Source of the DNA: Pholiota molesta
Taxonomy: Eukaryota > Basidiomycota > Agaricomycetes > Agaricales > Strophariaceae
Assembly: GCA_014925825.1 (NCBI GenBank)
Contig: JACGCK010000028.1
Span: 248,001-312,000 of the forward strand
DNA: 64,000 bases
Reading direction: 5' to 3'
The notes beneath the pieces are model-generated. The model did not search any database and was not told where the DNA came from. It saw only the letters and a program-made list of their open reading frames with translations. Positions 11,123-22,155 of this stretch are shown in pieces. Each line of letters opens with the position of its first letter. The first letter of the stretch is position 1. A program made the position numbers and the translations under genes.

Positions 11123-11370
11123 ATGAATCCCATGAAATATTTCCTACCAGCTCTGCTTCTCGCCGCCTATTCGACGGCTTGGACATATCCACAATGTGAA
11201 TTCGACTCCGAGTGTCCTGGGAAGGATCAGACCTGCTGCTATCATCGTGGGGTGAGTAACATCCAAGTACTTCGTTGTCGAGTTCGGAAGAAATAGATAA
11301 TGGCTTTTTGTAGACGCGAGGCCTGCCGCCCGCTTTGTGCACGTCGAGACATCGATGTTCACTCATGTAG
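11123..11370 (+). CDS. Small secreted cysteine-rich protein (about 61 residues)
   Basis: ATG at 11123 opens a typical signal peptide (MNPMKYFLPALLLAAYSTAW). Exon 1 ends at 11251 before GTGAGT, and exon 2 resumes after TAG at 11314 and stops at 11370. The mature part has six cysteines in the order C, C, CC, C, C (PQCEFDSECPGKDQTCC, then LC and RC) within about 42 residues, a spacing typical of disulfide-stabilised small secreted proteins or peptides. No known family is recognised. A second possible donor (GTAGG) overlaps the stop, so a longer third-exon form cannot be excluded. It is followed by another secreted-protein gene 0.8 kb downstream. Function unknown. Confidence 0.5.
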
Positions 11371-12181
11371 GAAAATACGCGTAGAGTATATCCTCGCACT
11401 ATTTGCGTCTACTCCTCTCCACCGTCGAATTTCTGGAAACGCAACCGTAATTCCTGGGTGTTTCCGAATGCCATAAAGATAGCATTCCCTGCAAACACTA
11501 TTCCCATTGTCATTTTGTTCTCAACACTTCCAGAAGAATCCGGCCCTGCTCCGACGGAGTCGTCCAAAATGTGGACAAGTTTCATCGACTGAAGAATTAC
11601 ATACGAGAAGAATACCCGACGTCGTGAAGCGGAACCTTCCATGTCCATGATGAAGGCTACTAGAAACTACGTGTGTAATTCATCCCCTATATACTCACTG
11701 CATACGGCAGCTTGCTTCTACGCGAATGTTTTGTGATTTAGGTGATGCTCAGTGTTTTCTCGCAAGAAAAAGTACAATCTACAGTGGTACAGCTCTTAAT
11801 TCACTTGAAACGGGTCTGTACATACAGTATGATATATACGTATGTCATGCGCAATCGAAGTGCACGACAATCACCTAACGGGTCCAGGGCGTACAGACAC
11901 AGTGCACAGCCGAGATGTACCGAAAATAACTGAGCAGGAGTCGTGCGGTGAATGTCGACGCGTCAACCTCAACATTCAACATTATCAAGATCTTGATTTC
12001 CATCTGAAACCAGAGGCAACAGATGTCCCTGGGGACTTTAATTAATTGAAAAGTATAAAGACTGCACAATTTTACTCTTTCCTGCAAGCTGAGCTTCCTT
12101 TCCATCTCGAGTAGCAGGTCTCTCGAGAAAACAAACAATCCAACCCATACTCACGCCAAGGTTTACCAACTCGCATTCATC
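11371..12181. other. Intergenic, nothing recognised
   Basis: No convincing coding signal, RNA gene or repeat is seen. The last 120 bases are pyrimidine- and CAA-rich, as expected for the promoter and leader of the following secreted-protein gene. Confidence 0.5.
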
Positions 12182-12850
12182 ATGTTCAACTCTCGTGGTC
12201 TACTATCTTTCTTCTTTGTCGCCCTGTCCTTCTTCATTGGCTTCATCTCCGCTTCGCCCGTGCCCCCAAAAGGACATGCTGCCGCACCTGCCAGCGGCCA
12301 CGCAGTGCAATGCCCTGCGAACCTCAAACCCCGCTCTAACAAAATCTTCCTTGGTTATAACGGCTTTAACGGAACACCGCGCAACCCTCAAGCCAGCGCG
12401 GGTGGAGAGCTCGGTGCTGTGTTCTACATTGCGGATGTAAGCGTCACCTTGTCCCCTGTGGTCTCTGCGCTTTACCAATCATATTTTCAGGCCGTCGATT
12501 TGGCAAAGGCCTTCGCCCATGGGGCAGATCCCAGCAAGGATTACGTGTGCCTTGTCCATGCGGACGCTGATGCTTGGAGCCACCAGCCAAAAGTATGGGT
12601 CCCTGCTACCGCACCCCGCGGTAACGCCATGAACGCTCATTATCCTGGCGCTGTTTTGTTCGACCACCACACTAACGCCGGACTTCTTGCTGGTTCACCT
12701 GCTGCTGTACACCAGATGGGCATTCGCGCGGCTCAGATCGCCCGTGTCGGAGTCACTGTCGAGTGCTACCACAAATTGTGCTTCGCCGACGCGCATCAAA
12801 CGCTTAACTATGAGTCTATGAAGATACACTGGGACATTCAGACGCCGTAG
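12182..12850 (+). CDS. Secreted protein of unknown function, possible ADP-ribosyltransferase-like fold
   Basis: ATG 12182 opens a strong signal peptide (LLSFFFVALSFFIGFISA), and the mature protein begins near SPVPPKGH. A 54-nt intron at 12437-12490 (GTAAGC to TTTCAG) is a multiple of three with no stop, so spliced (204 residues) and retained (222 residues) forms both stay in frame. After a short linker the sequence KIFLGYNGFNG, LGAVFYIADAVDLAKAFA, then VCLVHADADAW resembles the 'Y-G / G-x-x-F-Y-x-T / A-x-x-x-A' layout of PARP- or DUF3990-like ADP-ribosyltransferase folds. This is a weak pattern match only, with no confirmed catalytic Glu. Cysteines are few. No assigned function. Confidence 0.65.
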   Translation: MFNSRGLLSFFFVALSFFIGFISASPVPPKGHAAAPASGHAVQCPANLKPRSNKIFLGYNGFNGTPRNPQASAGGELGAVFYIADVSVTLSPVVSALYQSYFQAVDLAKAFAHGADPSKDYVCLVHADADAWSHQPKVWVPATAPRGNAMNAHYPGAVLFDHHTNAGLLAGSPAAVHQMGIRAAQIARVGVTVECYHKLCFADAHQTLNYESMKIHWDIQTP

Positions 12851-13097
12851 ATTAAACATCTCATACTATTGGTTGGGTTAATAGTGATTGCCAGTGGGCT
12901 GGTAGTGAAATTGGTTTGATTTTTCGAAATTTATGAAAAGTAGTAACGATTTTGTCGGCGTATTGCCTTGAACAGAAAATTGACCACTTCATGCATGATG
13001 GAAGTTGAAAAGAGGAATTTGTTCCAAATTTGTCGATAGCCACATCTCGGTTTTGGTCGATGGGCCTGTGGAGAATCGGTATGAATATTACGTTATC

Positions 13098-13171
13098 GGT
13101 TCGATGGCGTAGTTGGTTATCGCATCTGTCTAACACACAGAAGGTCCTCAGTTCGAGCCTGGGTCGAATCA
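13098..13171 (+). tRNA. tRNA-Val (anticodon AAC), copy 1
   Basis: The 74 nt fold into a full cloverleaf: acceptor GGTTCGA/TCGAATC with discriminator A, D arm GCG/CGC, anticodon stem TCTGT/ACAGA with loop CTAACAC (anticodon AAC), five-base variable loop, and T arm CTCAG/CTGGG with TTCGAGC. No intron is present. A-box and B-box promoters are intact, and a T5 run follows within 3 nt as a Pol III terminator. It reads Val GUU and, through inosine, GUC. Confidence 0.95.
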
Positions 13172-13590
13172 CTTTTTGCATGTTCAAGCTGGAAAACCAT
13201 TGGAAATACTTACTACGTATTAGGAACATAATGATTTTACAATAATATGATAACAGTCCACTGCCAGAGGTGTGTCATCAGATGCATTTTAACTTGTAAT
13301 TTCGGAGCAATTAGCGCCCGTCGTGGTCTCCCATCGACGTCGCATTCAATTCTTGCAAGGTTAAAACAGTTCTTTCCTAAATCGACTTAGCGCCCATTCT
13401 TTGACATTCTGCCTATTGCCTATCATCATAGCTCAAAGTCCGAAGCTTCTTAGTCTCCTAAAGCAGTCAATGTTGATGATAAGTCGATCAACTATCATAT
13501 GGAAAAGCTTCTGACTTTTTGAATATCTTGCCCAACTAAGTCCCCAAATTACTCGATGCTTCATAATCAAAGGATTTCAGCTCCAACAAC
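13172..13590. other. Spacer between the two tRNA genes
   Basis: No coding signal is seen. It holds two copies of the word TTAGCGCCC[GA] (13311 and 13387). Related words occur at 13731 and 14711. Confidence 0.4.
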
Positions 13591-13664
13591 GGTTCGATGG
13601 CGTAGTTGGTTATCGCATCTGTCTAACACACAGAAGGTCCTCAGTTCGAGCCTGGGTCGAATCA
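13591..13664 (+). tRNA. tRNA-Val (anticodon AAC), copy 2
   Basis: The gene body is identical to the copy at 13098, 493 bp downstream in the same orientation, with a T6 terminator directly after the discriminator base. The flanks are not obviously similar, so the duplication is either old or was transposed as a gene-sized unit. All arms pair and no intron is present. Confidence 0.95.
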
Positions 13665-15626
13665 TTTTTTATCCGAACGTCACACAGAGCACTTTTGAAA
13701 CGGTATCTACTATTAATATTCGGAAGGAAATAAGCGCCCATGTTTTTCTCCCTTCCTCTCTCCATGAGGCAAACCTGCCTTCGCTACGACAAACCGTCAC
13801 ACAGGCTGCTGGTTAACCATATCGACACTGTAACCACGTTACTCTGTAGAATCCATTCACTCAAACCCCCAACACAGGAACAGGCTTCAGACACTTCCTC
13901 GGGGGGGGGGCCACGGAGTCTAAATTATGATGGGTCCATGCTTCCGTTCGGCGTTCCGTCGCACATACATCAGCATACATCCCTTTAATTACCGTGATTT
14001 AATATTGTCATTGGTTGAGAAGATGCCGAGGTCGGGTCAGCCGACCATGGGATATATATCTAGGGTGAGGCATGGGTGAGGCAATGGGGTCCCGCGATAT
14101 CCCACTGTGAGATATATTTTATACATTAGTACTATAGCCAAACTCATACGACGCGACCAATGTGCTTTTTTACCAAGTACGCAACGGCGGGTGTGTCGCA
14201 AGATGGATTTACATATACATATCTGACATCTTGTTGTCACCTGGAAGTCTTCGTTACTTCACGACTTTTTTTCGTAGTAAATTGACTGTGCAGAACTAGG
14301 CCAACGAGCGGTTGCATATTTTCAAGCAATTTCCTGTCTTTTGTAATTTAAGTAACTTCAGATTTCTTTGGGTACGGTAACCAGTAGAACGGATACCTTT
14401 GGTGGGACTACTGAAGTAAGCGTAGATAACACGGAAGAGAATAAAGCATGTCGTTAAGGAACTCAAGAAACTTCCGATATATCGCAACTGAACATAATTG
14501 CCACACTAAGCACGATGGGAGATTGGAGCCTTCCAGCTCAAAGTCAGTCCTTCTGTTAGACAACTGTGTGAAACCACTCAATTTCTCGAAACTCTCCACT
14601 TCGTCCTTTGACCCATTCGGCCTCATGCTCGACAGTCAGTCAGCCTTGCGGAATTATGCGTGCCAGTGCTACTGCGTGGAAAATAGACGTCGGAGTCAGC
14701 GTTGGCTATCTAAGCGCCCACGAAATGATGGCATGCTTCGAGAATCGAATCAGCAGATCATTTGTTCTCTTGATGGTAATTCGACAGAGCCGAGTCTAAG
14801 GAGCGTTCAATTGCCCAATGACATCGGTAGAGCATCATCCTCGAGGCCTCTCATTTTGTCCTCCTTGTCCAAGCTTTGCCAGAGCCTTGCCCTCTCTTCG
14901 ATAATAGTACTCACGTATAGGCGGCAAATCCCATGCCCATCACCGACGCGGTTGCTGGTGGCCTCTGCCAAGGAGAGTCATTGGGGCATCGAGGCTTAAG
15001 GTAATGAGACGCGGATAAATAGCAGCGTGGCATCGTATCACTATAGCAAACAACGATTACTTCGCGCACACACTGAGACCCTACCAAAAATACCGTGACA
15101 TGCGTGGGCTTTACTGCAAACCTGGACCGGCCACGCCTGGCGATAATGAAGTGTCATGAGGTCTATTACCGTCTGCTTGGGTCCGTGTATTGTACGTATC
15201 ATGGCATGAGATGGGTAGGTAGGTTTTTGTAGCCTGGTTGGTATGGAGAGGCGAGAGCGTAGGTACAACAGAGACAAGATATGAGAAAGTGGTGGATACA
15301 GGAATCGGCCATAGAAATTCAAGAACTCGTACAAAGTGTGTGAATGGATGGGATGAGATAATGATAGCGGCTACAACCAAAACAAAAAACGTGGATCATA
15401 AACGAAGAACATCAATTCTTCGACGGGGATAACAGAACAAATCGGTCTGTATGTACTGGATGAACGTGAAACAGCGAGCGGTAAGAGGAGGGGCGTTATG
15501 GCGGTGGCGCTGGGACAGAACCCCAAATATAACAGAGAAGACACTAATAACATAAAGCGGACAACGTCAGTAAATGAAAGAAACGGTCGCCTGAGAAGTG
15601 AGTCTACATACCAACAGGGAGAAACC
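13665..15626. other. Intergenic, no supported gene
   Basis: Several short open frames exist, including one of about 180 codons at 14448-14999, but none has a domain, signal peptide or splice support, and their composition looks random. A G10 homopolymer occurs at 13901-13910. Two further TAAGCGCCCA words are present. I see no RNA gene or repeat of substance. Confidence 0.5.
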
Positions 15627-16645
15627 TTAAGAAGCGTTGGGTGACCTTACGAAAGCCAGATTCCCAGGAAGGTTTGAGCAAAATGCGGCGATACGACCAG
15701 GGACACTTTTACGCGGTACAGGCGGTATGGGGAAATATCCGACAGACTCCTTCGGATCTGGTACTGCAAATGCAGACTCGAAGTACATGAACGATACTCG
15801 TTCATCGTCGCAGTAATACATGTCCTCCTTCTAGAAACAGATAACTTTAGCATGGATCTTTACGGAAGAGCTCAAAATGACACCACCGCCAAAAGTTCAC
15901 GCTAGTGTGACTCGTAAAAGCTTGGTGGTGATGAAGAATACTCACGTATGGCAGGTAATTTCCCATGAGGCCGTTATTCGAGAATGAATCGTCGTGAAGT
16001 ATGTCCAGATGAACATCGTCTTCTTTGAATGTCATACAATCGTCAGAATCTGTATCGGACTCGTCCGAAGAAGAGCTGGCAATGAGAGGTGAGCGTGTCC
16101 GTCGCCTACGTCCGCCGGTTTTTTTGGGGTCCGAATGAGGGAATGGGGTTGGCGTCGAGATCCGATTGGAATTATGATATGTGGTTTCTGCCCACAGTGC
16201 CTCCTCAAACGCCTCTGTTGGCGAATAGGCTAAGAGATCGTCAAGACCCTCCAGGCAAGATTGATCAAAGCCAAAGTCCAGAGAAGTAGGGTCGAGAATG
16301 AGTGATAGGGCTTGTGGGATCTCGAGAACCGTATCGACAGCCGGCTCCTTTTTAGAGTGAACATCAGAGTGAACATCAGTGGGGATCTTCTGCACGGAAG
16401 ACGTTGGAGAACGGCTGTCGACGATCGTAGCCCATGTTACGAGTTCCGGAAAGAGGTCAGTGTTGATCGTGGAGATACTAAAGCGAGTCTGTTCAACAAA
16501 ATGATTAGAGATGCTGATTGATAAGTCTATGGAAATTCTTACTCACAGTAATCATTGGTGGTCTACCACGCGGTTTGGCTGATTTGAGAGGAATGGGAGA
16601 TGCAAGCCATGAGTCTGGGACTGTAGTTCGTGATATGTCAAGCAT
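15627..16645 (-). CDS. Unrecognised acidic protein with AT-hook-like segment
   Basis: A three-exon model of 281 residues: 16645-16547, 16488-15946 and 15830-15627, with GTGAGT donors and phase-0 junctions. The sequence is low-complexity but coding-like. There is an AT-hook-like core KPRGRPP near residue 28, the segment RFSISTINTDLFPELVTWA after it, and an acidic middle (SSSSDESDTDSDD) preceded by a basic run (GGRRRRTR). A conserved-looking C-terminus follows (DDERVSFMYFESAFAVPD, then IPPVPRKSVPGRI). An alternative third exon beginning at 15901 would give a shorter tail. The frame stays open upstream of the chosen ATG, so additional 5' exons are possible. The basic/acidic composition suggests a nuclear protein. 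No family recognised. Confidence 0.45.
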
Positions 16646-17669
16646 AACGAGTCCTGGCCGGTGGGGAGGAGATGAGACGACTGGGTTCAGAGGCAGAGCC
16701 TAGAAGGGTGGAATGAAGATAAGTCGAACATGTATCCGATGTCCATTCATTTTAAGGGAGGTCGGTCTTCAAGGAAACCCAACCCTTTTGTGTGGGGGAC
16801 CCTATTATTGTCCCCGAATATCCGTCCTGACAGTGTCGATTGAGTTTAGCGTCCGGCTTCCTGTCAACTTCACGCCGTTCACGGCGACTATTATTGGTTG
16901 CAGCATCACGTGTACCGTATGTGCTATTCTTGACTTCACCACTTCCGCCTTCGCAGGGTTGGTGGCCAAGAGGATTCTGAGTAATTATCGGCAGGCTGCA
17001 TCATCTTCTCGTTATATAGCATCCTAAAATGTAATCTAGATGCATATCTATCCGAGAACAAGAAACGAGGCGCAAACGAGGCGCGCAGAGGACATGTTAA
17101 GGCATGAATTCCGAGGATGTACATGTAAAGTAAATCCGAAGCGTATAGGATAAACCAAAAATCATAGATTGAAGGCAACGTCGCGTACGCAGAAGCCGCC
17201 ATACAAAATTTGTACGAAAGCCTCTACTCTTCCCCGTGAAATTTACCGTCATTCATTTTGTTGGCAGTTGCGTCGGCTCTCATCATATCTCCGCTTCGAC
17301 TTCTGTCCGTCCCTCATGTCAGCCTGCGCGCGGTGATTCTGCAAATTTCTAAAATATTGTGCTTCCACGACAGTAAACGCCGAATTTCTGATGCCTAGCG
17401 TGCCATTCACTTCAGCGTGGAGGGAGTATAAACCTGAACTACAGCTTGCACGATGGGAATTATTAATAGGGAATCTATGATACGAATAAAGAAAGCCATT
17501 ATGTTAGTCCATGTCAATGTTAGTGCGGCGCAAGGTATGGTTCTCGAGTGATCGTCTCTACAGACACTGAAACAGGACATTTGCAGCGTTCATTTGGTAC
17601 CTTCACGACGCTGCAAAAACAGTTGTTCTAGCTTCAATATTCGCCACGACCTATGAATGTAAGACGACT
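16646..17669. other. Intergenic, no supported gene
   Basis: Short open frames are present on both strands, but none has a recognisable feature. The 5' end of the minus-strand gene starting near 16645 may extend slightly into this stretch. Confidence 0.45.
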
Positions 17670-18612
17670 TTACGAAAATGTGCCATAATTATAAGGGGGC
17701 AGATTTCGAAGATCATCCTTACTTTGAGTATTTGGCGACTCGGTATCTGGGCGTGATGTATGCATGTACCAGAAATACGATGTGCATTCTAGCACCTTTT
17801 CCGGCATAGTGTAAGAGAGTGCAATAGCTTCGATTTCAAAAAACAGGGTAACATTCTCTGGAATGACACGGACGCGGTAGCTTCTATGAGCATGTATAAA
17901 TTTAACCCATCTCCACACGAGGGAAAGCGCATTGGACTTCAGAGGTCTTGAATCATAGTCGATTGATGCATCCTTCACCTAGTTTACATCGCCCACGAAA
18001 ACCTCCACATTGACATCAGTACATCTCATCTCCTTTCCTCGTCCTTGAACGCTCCCTCGTCAGTGTGTTTTTCCCATATTTCTCGGCGAGACCGATCTTC
18101 CCCCATAGAATGACCTTATTGCAAGGTCAGGAATATGAAAATTAAATTTTCCTTCGGTTGTTTCAAGAATACAGAGGCGCTTTGGCTCCTATTCGGATGC
18201 TCGCACTGCTCACGTACAGTAAACTAATACAAGACACCCAACTTCTGGTTGCCGTTGGAGAAACCTTTGAGCTCTTCGCGTTAATCTGAATTGGGACCTC
18301 CTGAGTGGGATTTTCGGTCGCGATACGACTAAAGGCGTCGGTTTCCGGGGGTATAGGCCTTGGTGGCATGTTGTGCCAAGCGCGAAAAGAATGCGGCCTT
18401 CGGTCTCGGACGTTGAAGAACGAGGAAAGCCATGTCAAGAATTTACTGACGGTTATGCAAAAGAAAAGAATAGTCTCGAGGATGGGCGCATCGTCCGTCT
18501 TGTCGAACAAGTTGGCAATAGAGAGCGAGTTTGGGCTAATCAATGTGCGTAGAAATCTGAAGGCCAATTGGGACAACTTACATAGACTTTCAATTACATC
18601 GTTTGATCGCAT
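17670..18612 (-). CDS. Possible two-exon gene, unrecognised
   Basis: Two minus-strand open segments show coding-like composition: 18612-18214 (133 codons from an ATG, ending before GTGAGC) and 17978-17670 (after an ACTAG acceptor). Joining them removes a 235-nt intron, longer than most here, and keeps the frame. The first segment is helical and then Ser/Pro-rich (HNMPPRPIPPETDAF). The second contains WRWVKFIHAHRSYRVRVIP and a Tyr/Cys-rich stretch. Neither resembles a known domain, and a GTAAGG donor in the second segment hints at a further exon. The exons could instead belong to separate transcripts. This is a tentative call resting on reading-frame length and splice signals. Confidence 0.25.
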
Positions 18613-18808
18613 GAAGTTGGCCCGCTAATCAGATGGAATTCAATCTCTGTAGCATCTCAATCTGGTAAGCGGAACGCATGCTAGATTGACCCCTGTGGCT
18701 GACGATCAAGTAAAACGAGACTTTTGAAACCTAGGCCAAGTGAGAATACAACCCCCCAGACAACTGTTAAACTTGCTTCAACCTCGGACCTCCTGTTCAT
18801 GGAACGGA

Positions 18809-19610
18809 ATGACCACCGCACAGAAGGGTTTCCAACGAGACGATGATTTCTACTTCCAGAATGCTATTTTTCTGGTGAGTGATTGGTGTTCACTGTTTGC
18901 TGCGATTGCATGGATCGATAAATGTCTGAATATGGCACATTAGGTCGAAGACCGACTCTTCAAGGTCCCAATTCTGAATTTCACATTAGAATCGGAGGTG
19001 TTTCAAGCGATGTTTCAGCTACCTCAGGATCCCAAGGCTGTACCTGAGGGCTCGACTGACGAACGGCCAATTCGGCTGGAAGACGTGAAAAAGGATGATT
19101 TCAAGCATCTCCTTAGAGTGATGTATTCACGGTGGGTGATGAGCGCTGAGCGACAATTTTTCGTGGCCTCCAAGCATTATAACATCTGTCTTTAGGTCCT
19201 TCACGGAGCAAGAGGATTTCGGGGAAAGAGAATGGGCATCCGTTCTCATCCTCTCGGAGCGCTGGGGAATGGAACGTTTACGGAACTTGGCCATCGACAA
19301 GCTCACCCCATGCCTTGCCACCGATCCACACAAATTGGTGGTCATGGGCCGCAGGTACAATGTCGTTGCTTGGTTAACGTCTGGCATCCACCTCTTGATT
19401 CTGCGGAAGAATCCGATGGAAGACGACGACGCCAAAATTATTACGCCCTCTGCTGCCTTGAAGATATCTGCCCTTAGGGAATGGACCCTACAGTGGAAAA
19501 TCGCCCATCGTGATTCGACGGAGTGGATTCTGAATCGACGCGAGATGCCTCCAACAAGAGATATCTTGGAGCGAATCCACGAACTATTTGATTTGCAGCC
19601 GCCTGAGTAA
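18809..19610 (+). CDS. BTB/POZ-domain protein
   Basis: A 222-residue protein from three exons: 18809-18874, 18944-19131 and 19196-19610, all with GTGAGT/GTGGGT donors and TAG acceptors in phase. The N-terminal 100 residues fit a fungal BTB fold: DDDFYFQNAIFLVEDRLFKVPILNF, then LESEVFQAMFQLP, an inserted acidic loop, RPIRLEDVKKDDFKHLLRVMY, and WASVLILSERWGMERLRNLA. BTB domains mediate dimerisation and Cul3 or repressor contacts. Short single-BTB proteins of this kind form large families in mushrooms, mostly of unknown role. The C-terminal half is helical with no second domain. Start choice: the first in-frame ATG with a following splice that keeps the BTB strand order. Confidence 0.72.
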
Positions 19611-19973
19611 GACTTTGTATCTTCGATTTACTTGGAGTCAATACACCGCTACCGGATGATTCTCGAAGGGAGTTGTGGTCAGGTTGTGGTAAAGAGCTGG
19701 TAAAGAGTTGAGTGATGGCGCTAAACTTGACTCGGAAGTCACGCAAAAACCGCGACGCGATGCTATACGATCACGTGTCGCGACGCGTCGGTGGTTCGAA
19801 TGAGTATTCCCACGCCAAGTCTATTTATGTGTACTCATCCAGAGTTCGGTTTCCCTCCAACCATCCATCTCAGCTACCGTCAGCTGTCACCAACTCGGCC
19901 TACACCACAGCAAGACCCCCGCCTACATACACCACCACGCACAACATTAGTCCAACCGGATTGGACCATTTCA
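19611..19973. other. Spacer between the BTB and KEN-box genes
   Basis: No gene is seen. The frame of the downstream gene is open upstream of its start, but that part (19791-19973) lacks coding character and is more likely promoter and 5' leader. Confidence 0.5.
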
Positions 19974-21558
19974 ATGCCGAAAACCAGAAACGTAACCCGC
20001 GTGCAATGGGATTCAGCGAATGCATCTCATGCCAGTGCTACTAGGAGTCGCAAGGATAAGGAGAACGGATACGAGAGCGAGAAGGAGAACGGCTCCAGGC
20101 AAGTAAATCGCGCTACTCGATCACAGACCACTCGCGGTCGAACGGGGATCCTTGGGGCGCCTTTGGGCTCTGCCACTGCCACCGCCGGGCTGGGGCAACC
20201 GAAGGGAAGCAAATTATCTGGGGGTACGCCCACTAAGACGCAGACAGCCACCAAGGGGAAGGGGAAGCCCAAGGCCGCCCCCTTGAAGCGTAAGAAGATG
20301 CCTCTGCAGGACATCACTGCCCAATTCCTGCCCGCACCTGAGCCCGCCAATCGAGGGATAGACCACCAGAATCTTACTGAGGAGGAGCTCGCTGCAGTTC
20401 ATGCAGAGCCCGCGAATATTATATCCACTTTGGCTCCTGTAGAAGCTCGTCTGCCAGCGCCGAAATTTACATCCCCACTTCCTCCGTCGTCTCCACCCTC
20501 TCCGGTTCTTTCTTCCCCCATCCGTGTGGCACACGATCAGCTCCCCAAAAGCCTGTTCACCGCCCCACCTGTCTCTCCGACCCAATCCCTTCCCCGAGAA
20601 ACGTACGACCCTTGGCAGTCATTTGATGATGCGCATCCGGCAGCGCAGAGCAGCCCGCCTGCACAGAATTCTTCCTCGGATCCGTTTGGCTTCGTCGCAC
20701 TAGAGAGGAAGCTCAAAGCGGAACGGGAAACCGTCCTAGCCCAGTACCATGATCACGACGCTGATGCCGCGGGCGAGTATGATGAACTCGAACATGTTCT
20801 GGTAGCCGATACGTCATCGCCCCGTCCCGTGCCTCGGCTAAGGCGCTCTCAATACGCCCACGATACCGATGAGCGCGAGGAAAATGAGGACAACAATGTA
20901 CCTTCCGATCCCGTCCTTCCCCCTGCTATCCTTCCCCACGTACATTATGCCACCCCACCTAGCCCACATAAGGATAAGCAGAAACGACGCCGTCTGTCGC
21001 ACGAAGGGCACGATATTTTTAGCCCATGCGAATCGTCAATAGAGAGTTCGCCCTCTCCAGCGAAGACGTCGGCACGAAAGCGATCGTTCCAGGACACTCG
21101 CGAGGACCCTCTCGACGAATTCAACGATGAGCTGGAGCGTAGCCAGAATATAGACCTCGAGGAGGGCCAGGTTGGGAAGAAGACGCGTCGTACGACGACA
21201 GAGAATGATGCAGAGCCAGATGCCGCCCCAAGAAATCTGCGGCCGCGCGTGAAGAGGCCCACTGGTGAAGACGCTGCTGAGAACCACCCGGGCGCGAAGC
21301 GATCATCCACCGTCAAACCCAGAGTCAGGAAAGCCGCCGCCAAATCTCGCACTGCGGCTAAGAAAGAAAAAGTCGATGAGACTGGCAATGAAGAAGTCGA
21401 AGATCTTGAAGAGGTTTGTTTCGTCTTACCTAAACTCAGGTCACGATTCTCACGGAATTTTGTTTTAGAAATGGGAAAGAGAACGACAAGAGCGCGTCGA
21501 ATACTTTGAGCGCGTAGACGATTACGAGGTCGAGGAAGAGAGTGTCTACGTCATCTGA
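19974..21558 (+). CDS. Low-complexity nuclear-type protein with two KEN boxes
   Basis: A 509-residue protein from two exons, 19974-21413 and 21469-21558 (55-nt intron, GTTTGT donor). The start ATG 19974 (MPKTRNVTRVQW) is preferred over upstream in-frame codons because coding character begins there. Two KEN motifs lie at residues 29-31 and 37-39, a signal for APC/C-Cdh1 degradation. KKMPLQDIT follows near residue 105. The middle is Pro/Ser-rich, and the C-terminal third is Lys/Arg- and Glu/Asp-rich. The last exon encodes a compact charged and aromatic tail, WERERQERVEYFERVDDYE, ending in SVYVI. Dual KEN boxes, basic patches and a short conserved-looking tail suggest a cell-cycle-regulated chromatin protein. 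The layout recalls sororin or securin-type regulators, but I see no diagnostic motif, so no name is given. Confidence 0.7.
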
Positions 21559-22155
21559 TCCTCCGCATCCGCGTTGTTCATTTCCTACCAGGTTCTCTCT
21601 CTTGTGTATTATATCTTGGATTTCTTGGTCTGGGTTCTTTTTTCTCTCGCTGTCGCTCTGAAAGCAGGTGTAGTTTTATATCCTATGCACAACCCTCCTC
21701 CCTATGTTTATGTTTCTTCATGACCTCCTGATTATTTTTATATTACATCGCCGTATTGGAAACCTATGATTTATCTTGGAAGTTTTAGAATTACACCTTG
21801 TATATTTACGCAGAATTGATGATGTCCTAAGAACAAGTATAATTTTAAGAGCCGAAGCCAATAGACGTCTAATTGCGTAAGTCCTAGTCTAAAGGTCCAT
21901 CGTATCCTCGATCGTCAATGCACTAGGTATGTAGTGGGACATATAAATTTACTATAAAGGCACTGTATATATTCAAACCGGTACATAAGATGTAAATCTA
22001 TCCATCCTCCGAGTCTATGTGATATGGTACAGGTCGTAGAAATAAACAAATAAATATACAAGTCTATTTCGATGACTGCAAGATTAAACCTTGAAGGATT
22101 CTATCAGGACTGTGCACCATCAGCAATTGAACGCTTCAAGTATAGAAATCGAAGT
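21559..22155. other. Convergent 3' intergenic region
   Basis: AT-rich sequence lies between the tail-to-tail KEN-box gene and the NACHT-like gene. No coding signal, RNA gene or repeat is recognised. Confidence 0.6.

Noticed and set aside
13901..13910. G10 homopolymer
   Set aside because: Lies in non-coding DNA and probably just a simple run or assembly artefact, so it is not treated as a feature.
14448..14999. Open frame of about 183 codons, plus strand
   Set aside because: No domain, signal peptide or splice pattern, and random-looking composition; the reverse strand is no better.
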